From the NCBI RefSeq assembly GCF_004791165.1, contig NZ_SRUZ01000003.1, positions 186,001 to 250,000 on the forward strand: a stretch of DNA of 64,000 bases. The letters are read 5' to 3'. The notes beneath the pieces were generated by a model. That model did no database searches and was not told the origin of the DNA. It saw nothing but the letters and a program-made list of their open reading frames with translations. Origin of the DNA: Mesorhizobium sp. M8A.F.Ca.ET.218.01.1.1 (GTDB lineage: Bacteria > Pseudomonadota > Alphaproteobacteria > Rhizobiales > Rhizobiaceae). Each line of letters opens with the position of its first letter. The first letter of the stretch is position 1. The translations under genes were made by a program, and so were the position numbers. Shown piece by piece: positions 36,215-45,876 of the stretch.

Positions 36215-37378
36215 ATGAACATCAAGAGCCTCCTTCTCGGCTCAGCCGCGGCACTGATCGCGGTGTCCGGCGCGCGCGCCGCGGACGCGGTCGTCGTCGC
36301 CGAACCGGAACCGGCCGAATACGTCAAGATCTGTGACGTCTACGGCGCCGGTTACTTCTATATCCCGGGCACCGAGACCTGCCTGCGCATCGGCGGCTAT
36401 GTCCGCTATGATATCGGCGTCGGCGATTCCGGCTCGTTCGATGGCGTCAACCATGTCCAGGACCATCAGAACGCCAACGACGATCACTCGACCTACTACA
36501 AGAACACCCGCTTCACGCTGAAGACCTGGACCGGTCAGGAAACCGAGCTCGGTACCCTGAAGACCTACACCGAGACCCGCTTCAACTACGGCAACTCCTC
36601 GGGCGACTATGAAGATTCGGCCAGCACCGATTGGACGGGCCGTAACAAGTCGCTCTCGCTGCGTTTCGCCTGGATCCAACTCGGTGGTCTGCGCGTCGGT
36701 AAGGACGATACGGCTTTCGACACGTTCATCGGCTATGCCGGCAACGTCATCCAGGATACGCTGGTGCCCTACGGCGGGCAGGAGAGCAACGTCGTCCAAT
36801 ACTACTTCGACGCAGGCAACGGCTTCTCGGGCATGGTCTCCCTCGAAGAAGGCGCCGGCGTCGTGGGCACCATCGACAGCTATGTTCCGCATGTCGTCGG
36901 CGGCTTGAAGTACAAGGGCGACTGGGGTGCGATCACCGGCGTCGTGGCCTATGACAGCAACTACGAAGAAGTCGCTGGCAAGGTTCGCCTTGACGTCAAG
37001 GCAACCAACGAATTGTCGCTGTTCATCATGGCTGGCTACGGCACCGACGACAATCTCACCGACGATGCGAACAACGCCATCGATGCACACGGTCGCGGCT
37101 TCTACAAACAGTGGGGCGGCAACTGGGCAATCTGGGGTGGCGGCACCTACAAGTTCAACGACAAGACCTCGTTCAACGCCCAGATCTCCTATGACGACTG
37201 GAAGAATCTCGGCATCGCCGCGAACGTTGCCTATACCGTTGTGCCCGGCTTTACGGTCACGGCTGAAGTCGATTACCTCAATGCAGGAAAATTCGACGAC
37301 GTCGACTTCAACAACTGGACCAAGGCCAACAAGAAGAGCAGCGTCGGCGGCATTCTCCGCTTCCAGCGCTCGTTCTAA
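36215..37378 (+). CDS. outer-membrane porin (porin_2 family)
   Basis: The 387-residue protein is a rhizobial general porin. The signal peptide is MNIKSLLLGSAAALIAVSGA, cleaved near RAADAVV. The mature part opens with EPEPAEYVKICDVYGAGYFY and GTETCLRIGGYVRYD, with two cysteines likely to form a disulfide, as in Brucella and rhizobial Omp2/RopA porins. Many alternating beta-strands follow and the last residue is phenylalanine (ILRFQRSF), the signal for outer-membrane insertion. TGGAGAGG lies shortly before the ATG. A good terminator follows. It sits between era and recO, interrupting that gene group. Confidence 0.94.
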   Translation: MNIKSLLLGSAAALIAVSGARAADAVVVAEPEPAEYVKICDVYGAGYFYIPGTETCLRIGGYVRYDIGVGDSGSFDGVNHVQDHQNANDDHSTYYKNTRFTLKTWTGQETELGTLKTYTETRFNYGNSSGDYEDSASTDWTGRNKSLSLRFAWIQLGGLRVGKDDTAFDTFIGYAGNVIQDTLVPYGGQESNVVQYYFDAGNGFSGMVSLEEGAGVVGTIDSYVPHVVGGLKYKGDWGAITGVVAYDSNYEEVAGKVRLDVKATNELSLFIMAGYGTDDNLTDDANNAIDAHGRGFYKQWGGNWAIWGGGTYKFNDKTSFNAQISYDDWKNLGIAANVAYTVVPGFTVTAEVDYLNAGKFDDVDFNNWTKANKKSSVGGILRFQRSF

Positions 37379-37399
37379 CGGATCGACTGACCTTACCAG

Positions 37400-37434
37400 A
37401 CCGCCCGCAGCGTATCGCTGTGGGCGGTTTTTTG
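37400..37434 (+). terminator. rho-independent terminator of the porin gene
   Basis: ACCGCCCGCAGCG and CGCTGTGGGCGGT form a stem with one G-U pair around a short loop, followed by a run of six T. It lies 21 nt past the porin stop. Confidence 0.9.
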
Positions 37435-37513
37435 CGCGCTGTCCCGGAGCAAGCCCGTCTGAGCACCAGCGCCTCATCTTGATTTCGCCATCCAACGGGT
37501 GAAAAGCTCGGGC

Positions 37514-38290
37514 ATGGAATGGCGCGACGAGGGAATCATTCTCGGCACCCGCAAGCATGGCGAAACCAGCGCCATTCTCGAGGTGATGACGCGTGCGCAT
37601 GGCCGCCATCTCGGCCTCGTGCGCGGCGGCCGCTCGCGCAAGCAGCAGCCCGTTCTCCAGCCCGGCAATCGCGTCGATCTCTTGTGGCGCGCGCGCCTCG
37701 ACGAGCATCTGGGCACCTTCCAGGCCGAAGCGATCGAAATGAATGCCGCCCGGCTGATGGACAGTGCCATCGCCGTCTACGGCCTTCAGACCATGGCGGC
37801 GCATCTGCGCCTGCTGCCCGAGCGTGACGCCCATGGCGGCCTCTACGAGGCGCTTTCGGTGATGATCGTCCACCTGGACGATGCCGATGCCGCCGGCGAG
37901 CTGGTGGCGCGTTTCGAACTTCTGATCCTTGATGAACTCGGCTTCGGCCTCGATCTCAGCCAATGCGCCGCCACCGGTACAAGGCAGGATCTTGCCTATG
38001 TCTCGCCGAAGTCGGGACGCGCGGTGTCGCGTGAAGCCGGCGTGCCGTGGCACGACAAGATGCTGGTGCTGCCTGCATTTCTGCAGCGCGGCTCCGGCAT
38101 GCGCGCGAACTATGCGGCGATCGCGGACGCGTTCCGCTTGACCGGTTTCTTCTTCACCCGCCATGTTTACGAGCCGCGCGGCATCGATCAGCCTGACGCG
38201 CGCGCCGGCTTTCTTGCAGCGCTGCGCAAGCACCACGCGACGCACAAGCCGATCGCCGGAGAGAACGCGGCCGGGGAAATCATCAGATGA
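37514..38290 (+). CDS. recO: DNA repair protein RecO
   Basis: RecO promotes RecA loading on gapped single-stranded DNA with RecR. The 258-residue protein opens with the OB-fold segment [20 protein letters not shown] and [20 protein letters not shown], and continues with helical middle and C-terminal parts ([20 protein letters not shown], and [13 protein letters not shown]). I use ATG 37514; the frame is open from 37499. No zinc cysteine cluster is evident. It overlaps the thioesterase gene by 4 nt. Confidence 0.92.
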   Translation: MEWRDEGIILGTRKHGETSAILEVMTRAHGRHLGLVRGGRSRKQQPVLQPGNRVDLLWRARLDEHLGTFQAEAIEMNAARLMDSAIAVYGLQTMAAHLRLLPERDAHGGLYEALSVMIVHLDDADAAGELVARFELLILDELGFGLDLSQCAATGTRQDLAYVSPKSGRAVSREAGVPWHDKMLVLPAFLQRGSGMRANYAAIADAFRLTGFFFTRHVYEPRGIDQPDARAGFLAALRKHHATHKPIAGENAAGEIIR

Positions 38291-38805
38291 GCGAAGTCGA
38301 ACTCTATCCGGGCTGGGTCTCGCCACTCGGCCTCGGCACCATTCCTCATGCCGACATCCTGAAATACACCGGCCTGGAATTGCTTCAGCGAATCATCGAC
38401 GGCAAATATCCGGCACCGCCGATCTCCTTCCAGCTCAGCTTCGCCTTGACCGAAGTGTCGGAAGGCCGCGCCGTATTTCGCGGCGTGCCGAGCGAACGCC
38501 ATCTCAACCCGCTGGGCAGCGTGCATGGCGGTTGGGCGGCGACGCTGCTCGATTCGGCGTTGGGCTGCGCCGTTCAGACGCTGCTCGAAAAGGGTGAGGC
38601 CTACACGACGGCCGAGTTCAAGGTGAACCTGACGCGGCCGATCACGCCCAGGACCGGCGAGGTGGTTTGTGAAGGCAAGGTGGTTCACAAGGGCCGCACC
38701 CTTGCCGTTTCCGAGGCGACGCTGAAGGACGCCGGCGGCAAGCTGCTGGCTTTCGGTACCGAGACATGTTCGATATTTCCGGCCGCCAATCTGGCGGCAC
38801 GTTGA
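38287..38805 (+). CDS. PaaI family thioesterase (hotdog fold)
   Basis: The 172-residue protein has the hotdog thioesterase core: [20 protein letters not shown] with the acidic catalytic residue, then [20 protein letters not shown] and [20 protein letters not shown]. Such enzymes hydrolyse short acyl-CoA or phenylacyl-CoA esters; the substrate here is unknown. The start lies in an ATGA overlap with recO, indicating coupled translation. Confidence 0.9.
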   Translation: MSEVELYPGWVSPLGLGTIPHADILKYTGLELLQRIIDGKYPAPPISFQLSFALTEVSEGRAVFRGVPSERHLNPLGSVHGGWAATLLDSALGCAVQTLLEKGEAYTTAEFKVNLTRPITPRTGEVVCEGKVVHKGRTLAVSEATLKDAGGKLLAFGTETCSIFPAANLAAR

Positions 38806-38887
38806 GTTTTCAGCCGTTTGGCCGCCGCATTTGAATGTCAGTGAGACGAAATGTCAGTGAAAACTGGCCTGGTTTGGGGGAACCGCC

Positions 38888-41626
38888 ATGTTTGAAAGCC
38901 TGATCGGCCTTGTCGCCATCATCGCCTTGTTCGTCATCATTTCGCGCCAGCAGAGCCGGATCGGTCTGATCGAGCGCGAGCTTGGCGCGCTGCGCAGTCT
39001 CGTGCTTTCGGGCGTCGTGCCGCCCGTGGTCAGGCTGTCGGACCAGGAGGCGGCCGAGGGCAAGGCGCACACGTCATCGGTGGCCGCGCCCGCGGCCGAC
39101 ATCGCCCCGGCAGCAATCAGCGATCCGGCACCCGCGATGGTACAGGCCATGGAGGTGGAAATCCCGGCCGGCGAGAGTGTGCCCGGTCCCTGGAGCGCGC
39201 CCGAGGCAGCACCGGAAACGCCGGAGGTCGTGCCGGCCGCGGCCGCCCAGGCCGCCCGGCAGTCCGATGTCGAAACCGCGCTCGGCACGCGTTGGGCGGT
39301 CTGGGTCGGCGGCATCGCGCTTGCTCTCGGCGGCTTGTTCCTGATCCGCTACACCATCGAGGCCGGCATTTTCGGACCCGGCGTGCGGCTCACCATGGCG
39401 GCCGTGCTCGGGTTGGTGCTGGTCGCCGGCGGCGAGTTCATTCGCCGCACCGGCTTCAAGGTGCCGGTGCAAGATGTTGCCGGCGCCTATATTCCGGCGA
39501 TTCTGACGGCGGCCGGTGCCTTCATCCTGTTCGGCACCGTCTATGCCGCCCATGGCGTTTACGGCTTCATCGGCCCGGCTCTTGCCTTCACGCTGCTCGG
39601 TGCGATCGGTATTGCGACCATCGCCGCCGCGCTCGTCCATGGCCAGGCGCTGGCTGGCATCGGTCTTGTCGGCGCTATGGTGACCCCGGTGCTGATCGCT
39701 TCGCAGGCGCCCAATCCCTGGGCATTGTTCGGCTATCTCGCCATCGTGCTCGCGGCCACCGGCGTCATCGCCCGCATGCGCGACTGGCAAGCGCTGATGG
39801 CGGCCGCCTTTTTCGGCACCGGCATCTGGACCATCCTCTACATGACCGACGCGCCGGGCGCGGACCTCTCCGCCATCCTGTTCATCGACGCCGTCACGCT
39901 GGCCGTGCTGGCTCTTGTCTGGCTGAGCGGTCGGGGCAGCGAAGCGGAAAGCGGCTTCGACTGGCCATCGATCGTGCCGGGGGCTTTCATCGCGTTTTCG
40001 GCGCTCGGCCTGTCGGTCGACGCGACATTTGTCGCGGCAGGCTATGCCTTGCCAGGCGCCTTGGTTCTCGTCGCCCTTGTCGCCACCGCATTCTTCCGGC
40101 CGCGCGCGGTGCCGCTGCTGCACGCAGCCGGGCTGGTGACGGTGATGATCCATCTCGGCATCATTCCGCCCACCACCATTGGCTCCGATTTCTCCCAAGG
40201 CAATCTGGGCTTTGACGGCTTGCCGGTGGCGGCCGGAAATGCCTTGACGCTGCGTATCGGTATTGGCCTCGGCCTTGTCTTCCTTGCCGCCGGCTTGTGG
40301 ACCGCCCGCCGCTTTGCCGCCTCGGCGCGGACCCGAGCAGCCTCGTGGGCTGCATGGGGCGTCATCGCGCCTCTGGTCATCCTGCTGGCGCTCTGGCTCA
40401 CCTTCGGCAATCTCGACCGTGATTTTGCATACGCTGCGGTCGCGGCCCTGCTGGTCGTGATCCTCGCCGCCGGCGGCGAGTGGATCGCGCGGGCCGAGGA
40501 ACCACCGCTCGAGGGCGGTGCCGCAGTGTCCTTTGCCCTGGGCGGCGCAGCAGTCGCCGGCCTCCTGATGCTGCATATGGCTTTTGGTTCCGGCTGGACC
40601 ACCATCCTGCTCGGCGCCGCGGCGATCATGCCGGCGCTCGCCACGCGCCGGCGCTCTTATCCTGTGCTCGGCTGGATTTCAATCGCCGCCGTCATCGCGG
40701 TGCTTGGCCGCGTCGCCTTCGACCCGACGATTGTCGGCGCCGGGTTCTTGTCAACGACACCGGTCTTCAACTGGTTGCTTCCGGGCTATGGCGTGCCGGC
40801 GCTCGCCTTCGGCTTCGCGGCCTGGCAACTCGCCCACACCACCAATGGCCGACCGCGCCTCGCCATGGAGGCCGCGGCGGCGCTGTTTACGCTGCTCACG
40901 CTCGCCATGCTGGTGCGCCACGCCATGCATGGCGGCGTCATCAACAGCGATGCGCCGACGCTTGCCGAACAGGCGATCTACACGCTGATCGCCATCGGCG
41001 CTGGTGCCATCCTGATCGCCATCGACCGGCGCTCGCCAAGCTCGGTGCTGCGCTATGGTTCGATGGCGGTGGGCGTGGTCTCAGTCGCCTTCGTCGTCAT
41101 CCAGCATTTCCTGGTGCTCAATCCGTTGTTCACCGACGAATCGACCGGTCGGATCCCGGTTTTCAATCTTTTGTTCCTGGCCTATCTCCTGCCGGCCGTC
41201 GCCGCTGGCGGCCTGGCGCTCTATAGCAGGGGCAAGCGGCCGAAATGGTATTCGGCCATGCTGGCGCTGGTGGCGGCGCTGCTTGCCTTCGCCTATGCCA
41301 CGCTCTCGGTGAGGCGCCTGTTCAAGGGCGAGTTCATTGGCTTGTGGAGCGGCCTTGGCCAGTTGGAGACCTACACCTATTCGGCACTCTGGCTGGTGAT
41401 CGGCGTGGCGCTGCTGACGGCTGGCGTCTGGCTGAAATCGCAGGTGCTGCGTATTGCTTCGGCCGGGCTGATCGCGGTCGCCGTGCTCAAGGTCTTTCTG
41501 TTCGACATGTCCGAACTGGAAGGTGTGCTCAGGGCGCTATCCTTCATCGGCCTTGGCGCGGTGCTGATCGGCATCGGCCTGTTCTATCAGCGGCTTTTGA
41601 CGCGGGCGGCGAAGGAAAAAGGCTAA
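38888..41626 (+). CDS. DUF2339 large membrane protein
   Basis: The 912-residue protein begins with a hydrophobic helix (MFESLIGLVAIIALFVIISR), a short coiled-coil-like segment (residues 21-39) and an alanine- and proline-rich linker to about residue 130. Then about two dozen transmembrane helices follow in a row, as in DUF2339. The family has no established function; it may be a polytopic scaffold or transporter. No soluble domain or catalytic motif is evident. The spacer before it carries a short direct repeat (AATGTCAGTGA twice). Confidence 0.85.
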   Translation: MFESLIGLVAIIALFVIISRQQSRIGLIERELGALRSLVLSGVVPPVVRLSDQEAAEGKAHTSSVAAPAADIAPAAISDPAPAMVQAMEVEIPAGESVPGPWSAPEAAPETPEVVPAAAAQAARQSDVETALGTRWAVWVGGIALALGGLFLIRYTIEAGIFGPGVRLTMAAVLGLVLVAGGEFIRRTGFKVPVQDVAGAYIPAILTAAGAFILFGTVYAAHGVYGFIGPALAFTLLGAIGIATIAAALVHGQALAGIGLVGAMVTPVLIASQAPNPWALFGYLAIVLAATGVIARMRDWQALMAAAFFGTGIWTILYMTDAPGADLSAILFIDAVTLAVLALVWLSGRGSEAESGFDWPSIVPGAFIAFSALGLSVDATFVAAGYALPGALVLVALVATAFFRPRAVPLLHAAGLVTVMIHLGIIPPTTIGSDFSQGNLGFDGLPVAAGNALTLRIGIGLGLVFLAAGLWTARRFAASARTRAASWAAWGVIAPLVILLALWLTFGNLDRDFAYAAVAALLVVILAAGGEWIARAEEPPLEGGAAVSFALGGAAVAGLLMLHMAFGSGWTTILLGAAAIMPALATRRRSYPVLGWISIAAVIAVLGRVAFDPTIVGAGFLSTTPVFNWLLPGYGVPALAFGFAAWQLAHTTNGRPRLAMEAAAALFTLLTLAMLVRHAMHGGVINSDAPTLAEQAIYTLIAIGAGAILIAIDRRSPSSVLRYGSMAVGVVSVAFVVIQHFLVLNPLFTDESTGRIPVFNLLFLAYLLPAVAAGGLALYSRGKRPKWYSAMLALVAALLAFAYATLSVRRLFKGEFIGLWSGLGQLETYTYSALWLVIGVALLTAGVWLKSQVLRIASAGLIAVAVLKVFLFDMSELEGVLRALSFIGLGAVLIGIGLFYQRLLTRAAKEKG

Positions 41627-41660
41627 TCGCCCGCGAATCATTGGGTTTTCTTGCCGGTCG

Positions 41661-41686
41661 GGAATAAACCGGCAGCAGCCAGCGTT
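41661..41686 (+). promoter_or_regulatory. candidate ECF/EcfG-type promoter of the sigma-anti-sigma operon
   Basis: GGAAT (41661-41665), a 17-nt spacer and CGTT (41683-41686) resemble the alphaproteobacterial stress ECF consensus GGAAC-N16/17-CGTT with one mismatch. It lies about 115 nt before the sigma-factor start, in the right place for self-activation or general stress control. Confidence 0.4.
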
Positions 41687-41799
41687 ATCTCGTTGCTTGG
41701 GTGACCGGAGCGGCGGACCGCTTCGCGCTGGCCGCTTGCGCCGTGCCGGGAAGGCGCGTTCAATCGGAATCAACAAGGGCGACCTCAGAACCAGCGGTC

Positions 41800-42318
41800 A
41801 TGGACGAAAAGAAGGCAGCAATCCTTGGCGAAATACCGCGCCTGCGCCGCTACGCACGCTCGCTTCTGCGCGACCGTGATTCTGCCGACGACCTCGTTCA
41901 GGACTGCCTCGAGCGCGCACTGTTGCGGCTCGACAACTGGCAGACAGGAGAAAGCCCCAGGAGGTGGCTGTTTACGATCATGCATCATTTGTTCATCGAC
42001 CAGATGCGCAAGGTGAACCGCCGCGGCGAAGCGGCGATGCTGCCGCTGGAGGCGGGCGAGGCGGTTGCCCAGCCGCCCGAACAGTTGGAGGGCATTGCTT
42101 CGCGCGAGATCATCAACGCATTGCAGGCGATCAGCCCCGATCGCCGCGCGGCCCTGGTCATGGTCGCCATCGAGGGATTTTCCTATGCCGAAGCCGCCAA
42201 CATTCTGGGTGTGCCCGCGGGCACGCTGATGTCGCGCATCGCGCGTGGGCGTGAGGAACTGCGGGGGTTGCTGGACGACACAGCGCGCCGCCGCGCCATA
42301 AGGATCGTCGAGAAATGA
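41800..42318 (+). CDS. ECF sigma-70 family sigma factor
   Basis: The 172-residue protein has the two ECF domains: region 2 (ARSLLRDRDSADDLVQDCLE and PRRWLFTIMHHLFIDQMRKV) and region 4 (VAIEGFSYAEAANILGVPAG, then TLMSRIARGREEL). It directs RNA polymerase to specific promoters. I use ATG 41800, which gives a family-length protein; a GTG at 41701 opens a longer frame. The stop overlaps the anti-sigma gene by 4 nt, so both are translated together. Signal and targets are unknown. Confidence 0.9.
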   Translation: MDEKKAAILGEIPRLRRYARSLLRDRDSADDLVQDCLERALLRLDNWQTGESPRRWLFTIMHHLFIDQMRKVNRRGEAAMLPLEAGEAVAQPPEQLEGIASREIINALQAISPDRRAALVMVAIEGFSYAEAANILGVPAGTLMSRIARGREELRGLLDDTARRRAIRIVEK

Positions 42319-43106
42319 TCCGCCGCGATTTTTCCGAACGGGACATCCACATGGCGCTCGACGGCGAACTGCCGGCCGATGAGCGTGCCGCCTATGATGC
42401 CTGGCTCGATGCCAATCCGGAGATGAGGGCGAGGAGCGTCCGCTTCACCGCCGACCGCGAGGCATTGCGTGCCGCCTTTGCCGGCGTGCTGGATGAGCCT
42501 GTTCCCGCGCGCTTGCGCAAGGTGGTGCTCGGCGAAGCGCCTGTTAAGGCAGCGGTGCCACGCTCGCGCTGGTGGCTTGCCGCCGCCGCGGCGGTGCTTC
42601 TGACCACGGGCGGATTTGGCGGCTACTTTGCAGGCATCGGTGGCCTCGGGCAGGAGGATCCGGCGGAGGATCGGCTCGCCGAACAGGCGATCGCCGCCCA
42701 TGTCATCTATGCCGCCGAGAAGCTGCATGCGGTGGAAGTGCCGGCCAGCGACAAGGATCATTTGCAGACCTGGCTGTCCAACCGGGTCGGCCTGAAGCTG
42801 GTGGCGCCGGATCTGAGCGCGAACGGGTTCCAACTGGTTGGTGGCCGGTTGCTGCCGGCCGGTGAAGGCAAGGCGGCAATGCTGCTCTACGAAGACGACA
42901 AGGGCGAGCGCATATCCCTCTTCGTGACGGCGGAATCGACGGAGAATGCCAAGGGTACCTACGCTTCGGCTCAGGACGGTCCGCAGGCCGTCTATTGGCT
43001 GGACAAGGGCTATGGCTGTGCCGTCGTCGGTTCGCTGCCGCGCGAGCAATTGGCGGCCGTGGCCAAGAGTGCGTATGGGCAGCTTCTGGCCGGTCTCGCC
43101 AGTTGA
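42315..43106 (+). CDS. membrane-anchored anti-sigma factor
   Basis: The 263-residue protein has an N-terminal cytoplasmic segment (FSERDIHMALDGELPADERA) matching the start of anti-sigma domains, one transmembrane helix near residues 77-100 (WWLAAAAAVLLTTGGFGGYF) and a periplasmic domain. No zinc-binding His-x3-Cys-x2-Cys motif is present; the protein has a single cysteine near its end. Hence it binds the sigma factor in a zinc-independent way, or the call is approximate. Position directly after the sigma gene supports it. Confidence 0.85.
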   Translation: MIRRDFSERDIHMALDGELPADERAAYDAWLDANPEMRARSVRFTADREALRAAFAGVLDEPVPARLRKVVLGEAPVKAAVPRSRWWLAAAAAVLLTTGGFGGYFAGIGGLGQEDPAEDRLAEQAIAAHVIYAAEKLHAVEVPASDKDHLQTWLSNRVGLKLVAPDLSANGFQLVGGRLLPAGEGKAAMLLYEDDKGERISLFVTAESTENAKGTYASAQDGPQAVYWLDKGYGCAVVGSLPREQLAAVAKSAYGQLLAGLAS

Positions 43107-43299
43107 GCCGGCGGCGATCTCGGCTTGAAACAGCGATTCCGTTCAAAGCTTGTCAGCTTCCCTGCCGCCGCGGAAACTGTCACAATTCGGCCCTAATCAA
43201 GGAGCGATAGCGCTTGATGAATACCGGCGCTTCGGCCGGTGTTTGCGACGCTTTGACTGGGGCCGTTTCCGCAACGCAATCGAGGTTTTCTCAAGCCGC

Positions 43300-44397
43300 A
43301 TGCCTGCCGAGATCCGCACGGCCCGCGCGTCTGACGTCGATGACCTCGCCGCCATCGAGAAAGCTGTCTTCTCGAGCGACCGCATTTCCCGCCGCTCCTT
43401 CCGCCAGTTCATCGAGCGCGAGACCGCCGAGACGCTGGTCGCCGAAATCGATGGCCGCGTCGGCGGTTACGCGATCGTGCTTTTTCGCAAGGGCAGCGGC
43501 GTGGCACGGCTCTATTCCATAGCCGTCGGACCGTTTTTCGGCGGGCTCGGCATAGGCCGCCAATTGCTGTCCGCGGCCGAAGAGGCAGCCTTCGAACACG
43601 GCCGCATGATGCTGCGTCTCGAAGTGCGCGAGGACAATGGCCGTGCCATCCGCATCTACGAGCAGGGCGGATACCGCAAGATTGGCCGGGAGCCGGGTTA
43701 CTACGAGGACGGCGCGACGGCGCTGCGCTATGAAAAGACCCTGCGCGGCGACCTTCCGGTCGCCACCAGGGTGCCATTCTATCAGCAGACCTGCGAGTTC
43801 ACCTGCGGTCCATGCTGCCTGATGATGGCCATGGCCAATTTCGATCGTGGCTTCGTACCCGACCCGGTGATGGAAATCCGACTCTGGCGCGAGGCGACGA
43901 CCGTCTTCATGATGTCCGGGCCGGGCGGCTGCGAACCATTCGGTCTGGCTGTCTCGGGGTATGAAAGCGGGCTCGCGGCGGAAATCTTTGTTTCCTTCTA
44001 CGGCGCGTTGTTCCTGCAATCGGTGCGTAGCGAGGACAAGCGCCGGATCATGGAATTGGCCCAGGTCGACTTTCGCCGCCGAGCGGAACTTTACGGTATC
44101 CCGGTGAATTACCGTCCGTTCACCATCGACGATATCAGGGCGGCTCTCGCCGGGGGCAAACTCGTGCTGGTGCTGATCAGCGGCTTCCTGATGTTCGGCA
44201 AGAAGGTGCCGCATTGGGTGCTGGCCATCGGCGATGATGGCGACCATATTCTGATCCACGATCCGTGGGTCGAGGATGAAAGGCAGGAAACCATCCTTGA
44301 TGCCGCCAACATTCCCGTGCCTTACGGCATCTTCATGAACATGGCGCAGTTCGGCCGCGACGGACTGCGTGCCGCCATCACTTTGGGAAAGAGATAA
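43300..44397 (+). CDS. GNAT acetyltransferase fused to a C39-like peptidase
   Basis: The 365-residue protein combines two domains. Residues 1-148 are a GNAT acetyltransferase; the acetyl-CoA loop is VGPFFGGLGIGRQLL, and the last strand is IYEQGGYRKIGREPGYYEDG. Residues 155-360 resemble C39-like (DUF3335-type) papain-fold cysteine peptidases: Q163 and catalytic C169 in QQTCEFTCGPCC, H305 in VPHWVLAIGDDG and D321 in HDPWVEDE. It overlaps the ATP-grasp gene by 1 nt. The pair suggests acylation, ligation and cleavage of a small peptide-like molecule, but the product is unknown. ATG 43300 is the likely start; a TTG at 43150 extends it. Confidence 0.85.
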   Translation: MPAEIRTARASDVDDLAAIEKAVFSSDRISRRSFRQFIERETAETLVAEIDGRVGGYAIVLFRKGSGVARLYSIAVGPFFGGLGIGRQLLSAAEEAAFEHGRMMLRLEVREDNGRAIRIYEQGGYRKIGREPGYYEDGATALRYEKTLRGDLPVATRVPFYQQTCEFTCGPCCLMMAMANFDRGFVPDPVMEIRLWREATTVFMMSGPGGCEPFGLAVSGYESGLAAEIFVSFYGALFLQSVRSEDKRRIMELAQVDFRRRAELYGIPVNYRPFTIDDIRAALAGGKLVLVLISGFLMFGKKVPHWVLAIGDDGDHILIHDPWVEDERQETILDAANIPVPYGIFMNMAQFGRDGLRAAITLGKR

Positions 44398-45860
44398 TGA
44401 CCTGGGTCATTCTTACCGGCAGGCAAAGCGATCTCGACCAGGTGGCGACACCGCACAAGATCATCACCAATCGCGACTATCTCGCGCATCCCTCGCTGTT
44501 CCGCGGCCAGCGGCCGAAGGTCATCAACCTGTCGAACAATTACGGCTACCAGAGCCGCGGCTATTACGCGTCGCTGCTGGCGAGTTCGCGCGGCCACAAG
44601 GTCATCCCGACCGTCGAGACGATGATCGACCTGTCGGAGCGCAAGCTCTACGAGCACGCCTTGCCGGAACTGGAACTGGCGCTCAACAAATGCCGCAAGG
44701 ACCTCGGCGGCGTATTTCCGGCGAAGGTCTGTATCTTCTTCGGCATCGGCCCGTCCAAGGTCTGGGACCGTTTTGCCAAGCTGTTGTTCGACTGGTTCCG
44801 GGCGCCGGCGCTCGAAGTCCACATCAAGGACAGCGCCGAATGGGCCTCGATCCGCAAGATCGGCTTCCACCCGCTGGCGCGGATGACCGAGGACGAGGAA
44901 AAAAGCTTCATCCAGTGCCTGGAGACCTACACCAACCGAGAGTGGCGCGACACCAAGGGCCGGACGCCGGCGCGCTACACCTTCGCCACGCTGGTCGATC
45001 CGCATGAGGAATTGCCGCCGTCGGAAATCTCCTCGCTGCGCTACTGGGCCAAGATCGCCGAAAAGATGGGGGTCGAAATCGAGCCCATCACCAGGAAGGA
45101 TCTCGCCAAGCTCGCGAATTACGACGCGCTGTTCATCCGCGAGACCACCTCGATTTCCAATCACACCTATCGTTTCGCCCGCCGCGCCCAGCAGGAAGGC
45201 ATGCCTGTCATCGACGACCCGCTGTCGATGATCCGCTGCACCAACAAGGTCTATCTCAACGAACTGATGGCCTACAACAAAGTGCCGGTGCCGCCCACGG
45301 TGATGATCGCCGGCGCCTCTGATCTCGAACTCGCGGCGCAGACGCTGGGTTTTCCCCTGGTGTTGAAGATCCCGGATTCGTCGTTCTCGCGCGGTGTCAA
45401 GAAATGCGCCAATTTCGAGGAACTGAAGACGCTTGCCACCGAATGGCTCGAGGATTCCGATCTTCTGATCGCGCAGAAATTCATCCCGACCGAATATGAC
45501 TGGCGCGTCGGCGTGCTCGGCGGCCAGCCGCTGTTTGCCGTGCACTATCTGATGGCCAAGAAGCATTGGCAGATCGTCAACCACAAGGCCAATGGCAAGC
45601 CCGACCAGGGCGGCATCAAGACCTTCACGCTGAAGGAGACGCCGTCTCATGTCGTCGAGACGGCGGTGAAGGCGGCGCGCTGCATCGGCGACGGCCTCTA
45701 CGGTGTCGACCTCAAGGAGACCAAGGACGGCGTCTTCGTCATCGAGGTCAACGACAACCCCAACCTCGACCATGGCTGGGAGGATTCCGGCGAGAAGGAC
45801 GAAGTCTGGGTGCGGTTGACGCAGTGGTTCCTGGAGCGGCTGGACAGGCCGGGGCGGTAA
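44397..45860 (+). CDS. RimK-like ATP-grasp ligase with RLAN-type N-terminal domain
   Basis: The 487-residue protein has an N-terminal domain specific to RimK-like ligases (opening MTWVILTGRQSDLDQVATPH, then NRDYLAHPSLFRGQRPKVIN) and a C-terminal ATP-grasp domain. ATP-grasp landmarks are FPLVLKIPDSSFSRGVKKC, LLIAQKFIPTEYDWRVGVLG and the metal-binding VIEVNDNPNLDHGWEDSG. Members join an amino acid to a peptide or metabolite using ATP. The start ATG at 44397 shares the stop codon of the GNAT-peptidase gene, a strong sign of coupled expression. Confidence 0.88.
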   Translation: MTWVILTGRQSDLDQVATPHKIITNRDYLAHPSLFRGQRPKVINLSNNYGYQSRGYYASLLASSRGHKVIPTVETMIDLSERKLYEHALPELELALNKCRKDLGGVFPAKVCIFFGIGPSKVWDRFAKLLFDWFRAPALEVHIKDSAEWASIRKIGFHPLARMTEDEEKSFIQCLETYTNREWRDTKGRTPARYTFATLVDPHEELPPSEISSLRYWAKIAEKMGVEIEPITRKDLAKLANYDALFIRETTSISNHTYRFARRAQQEGMPVIDDPLSMIRCTNKVYLNELMAYNKVPVPPTVMIAGASDLELAAQTLGFPLVLKIPDSSFSRGVKKCANFEELKTLATEWLEDSDLLIAQKFIPTEYDWRVGVLGGQPLFAVHYLMAKKHWQIVNHKANGKPDQGGIKTFTLKETPSHVVETAVKAARCIGDGLYGVDLKETKDGVFVIEVNDNPNLDHGWEDSGEKDEVWVRLTQWFLERLDRPGR

Positions 45861-45876
45861 TCAACCGAGGGCAGAG

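Noticed and set aside
36242..38326. 694-codon minus-strand ORF over porin and recO
   Set aside because: Antisense to two recognisable genes and across the porin terminator; composition is that of a shadow frame.
39074..40576. 500-codon minus-strand ORF in the DUF2339 gene
   Set aside because: Antisense to a membrane protein; charged Gly-Arg-Gln-rich sequence without a domain.
44322..45773. 483-codon minus-strand ORF in the ATP-grasp gene
   Set aside because: Antisense shadow with no motif.
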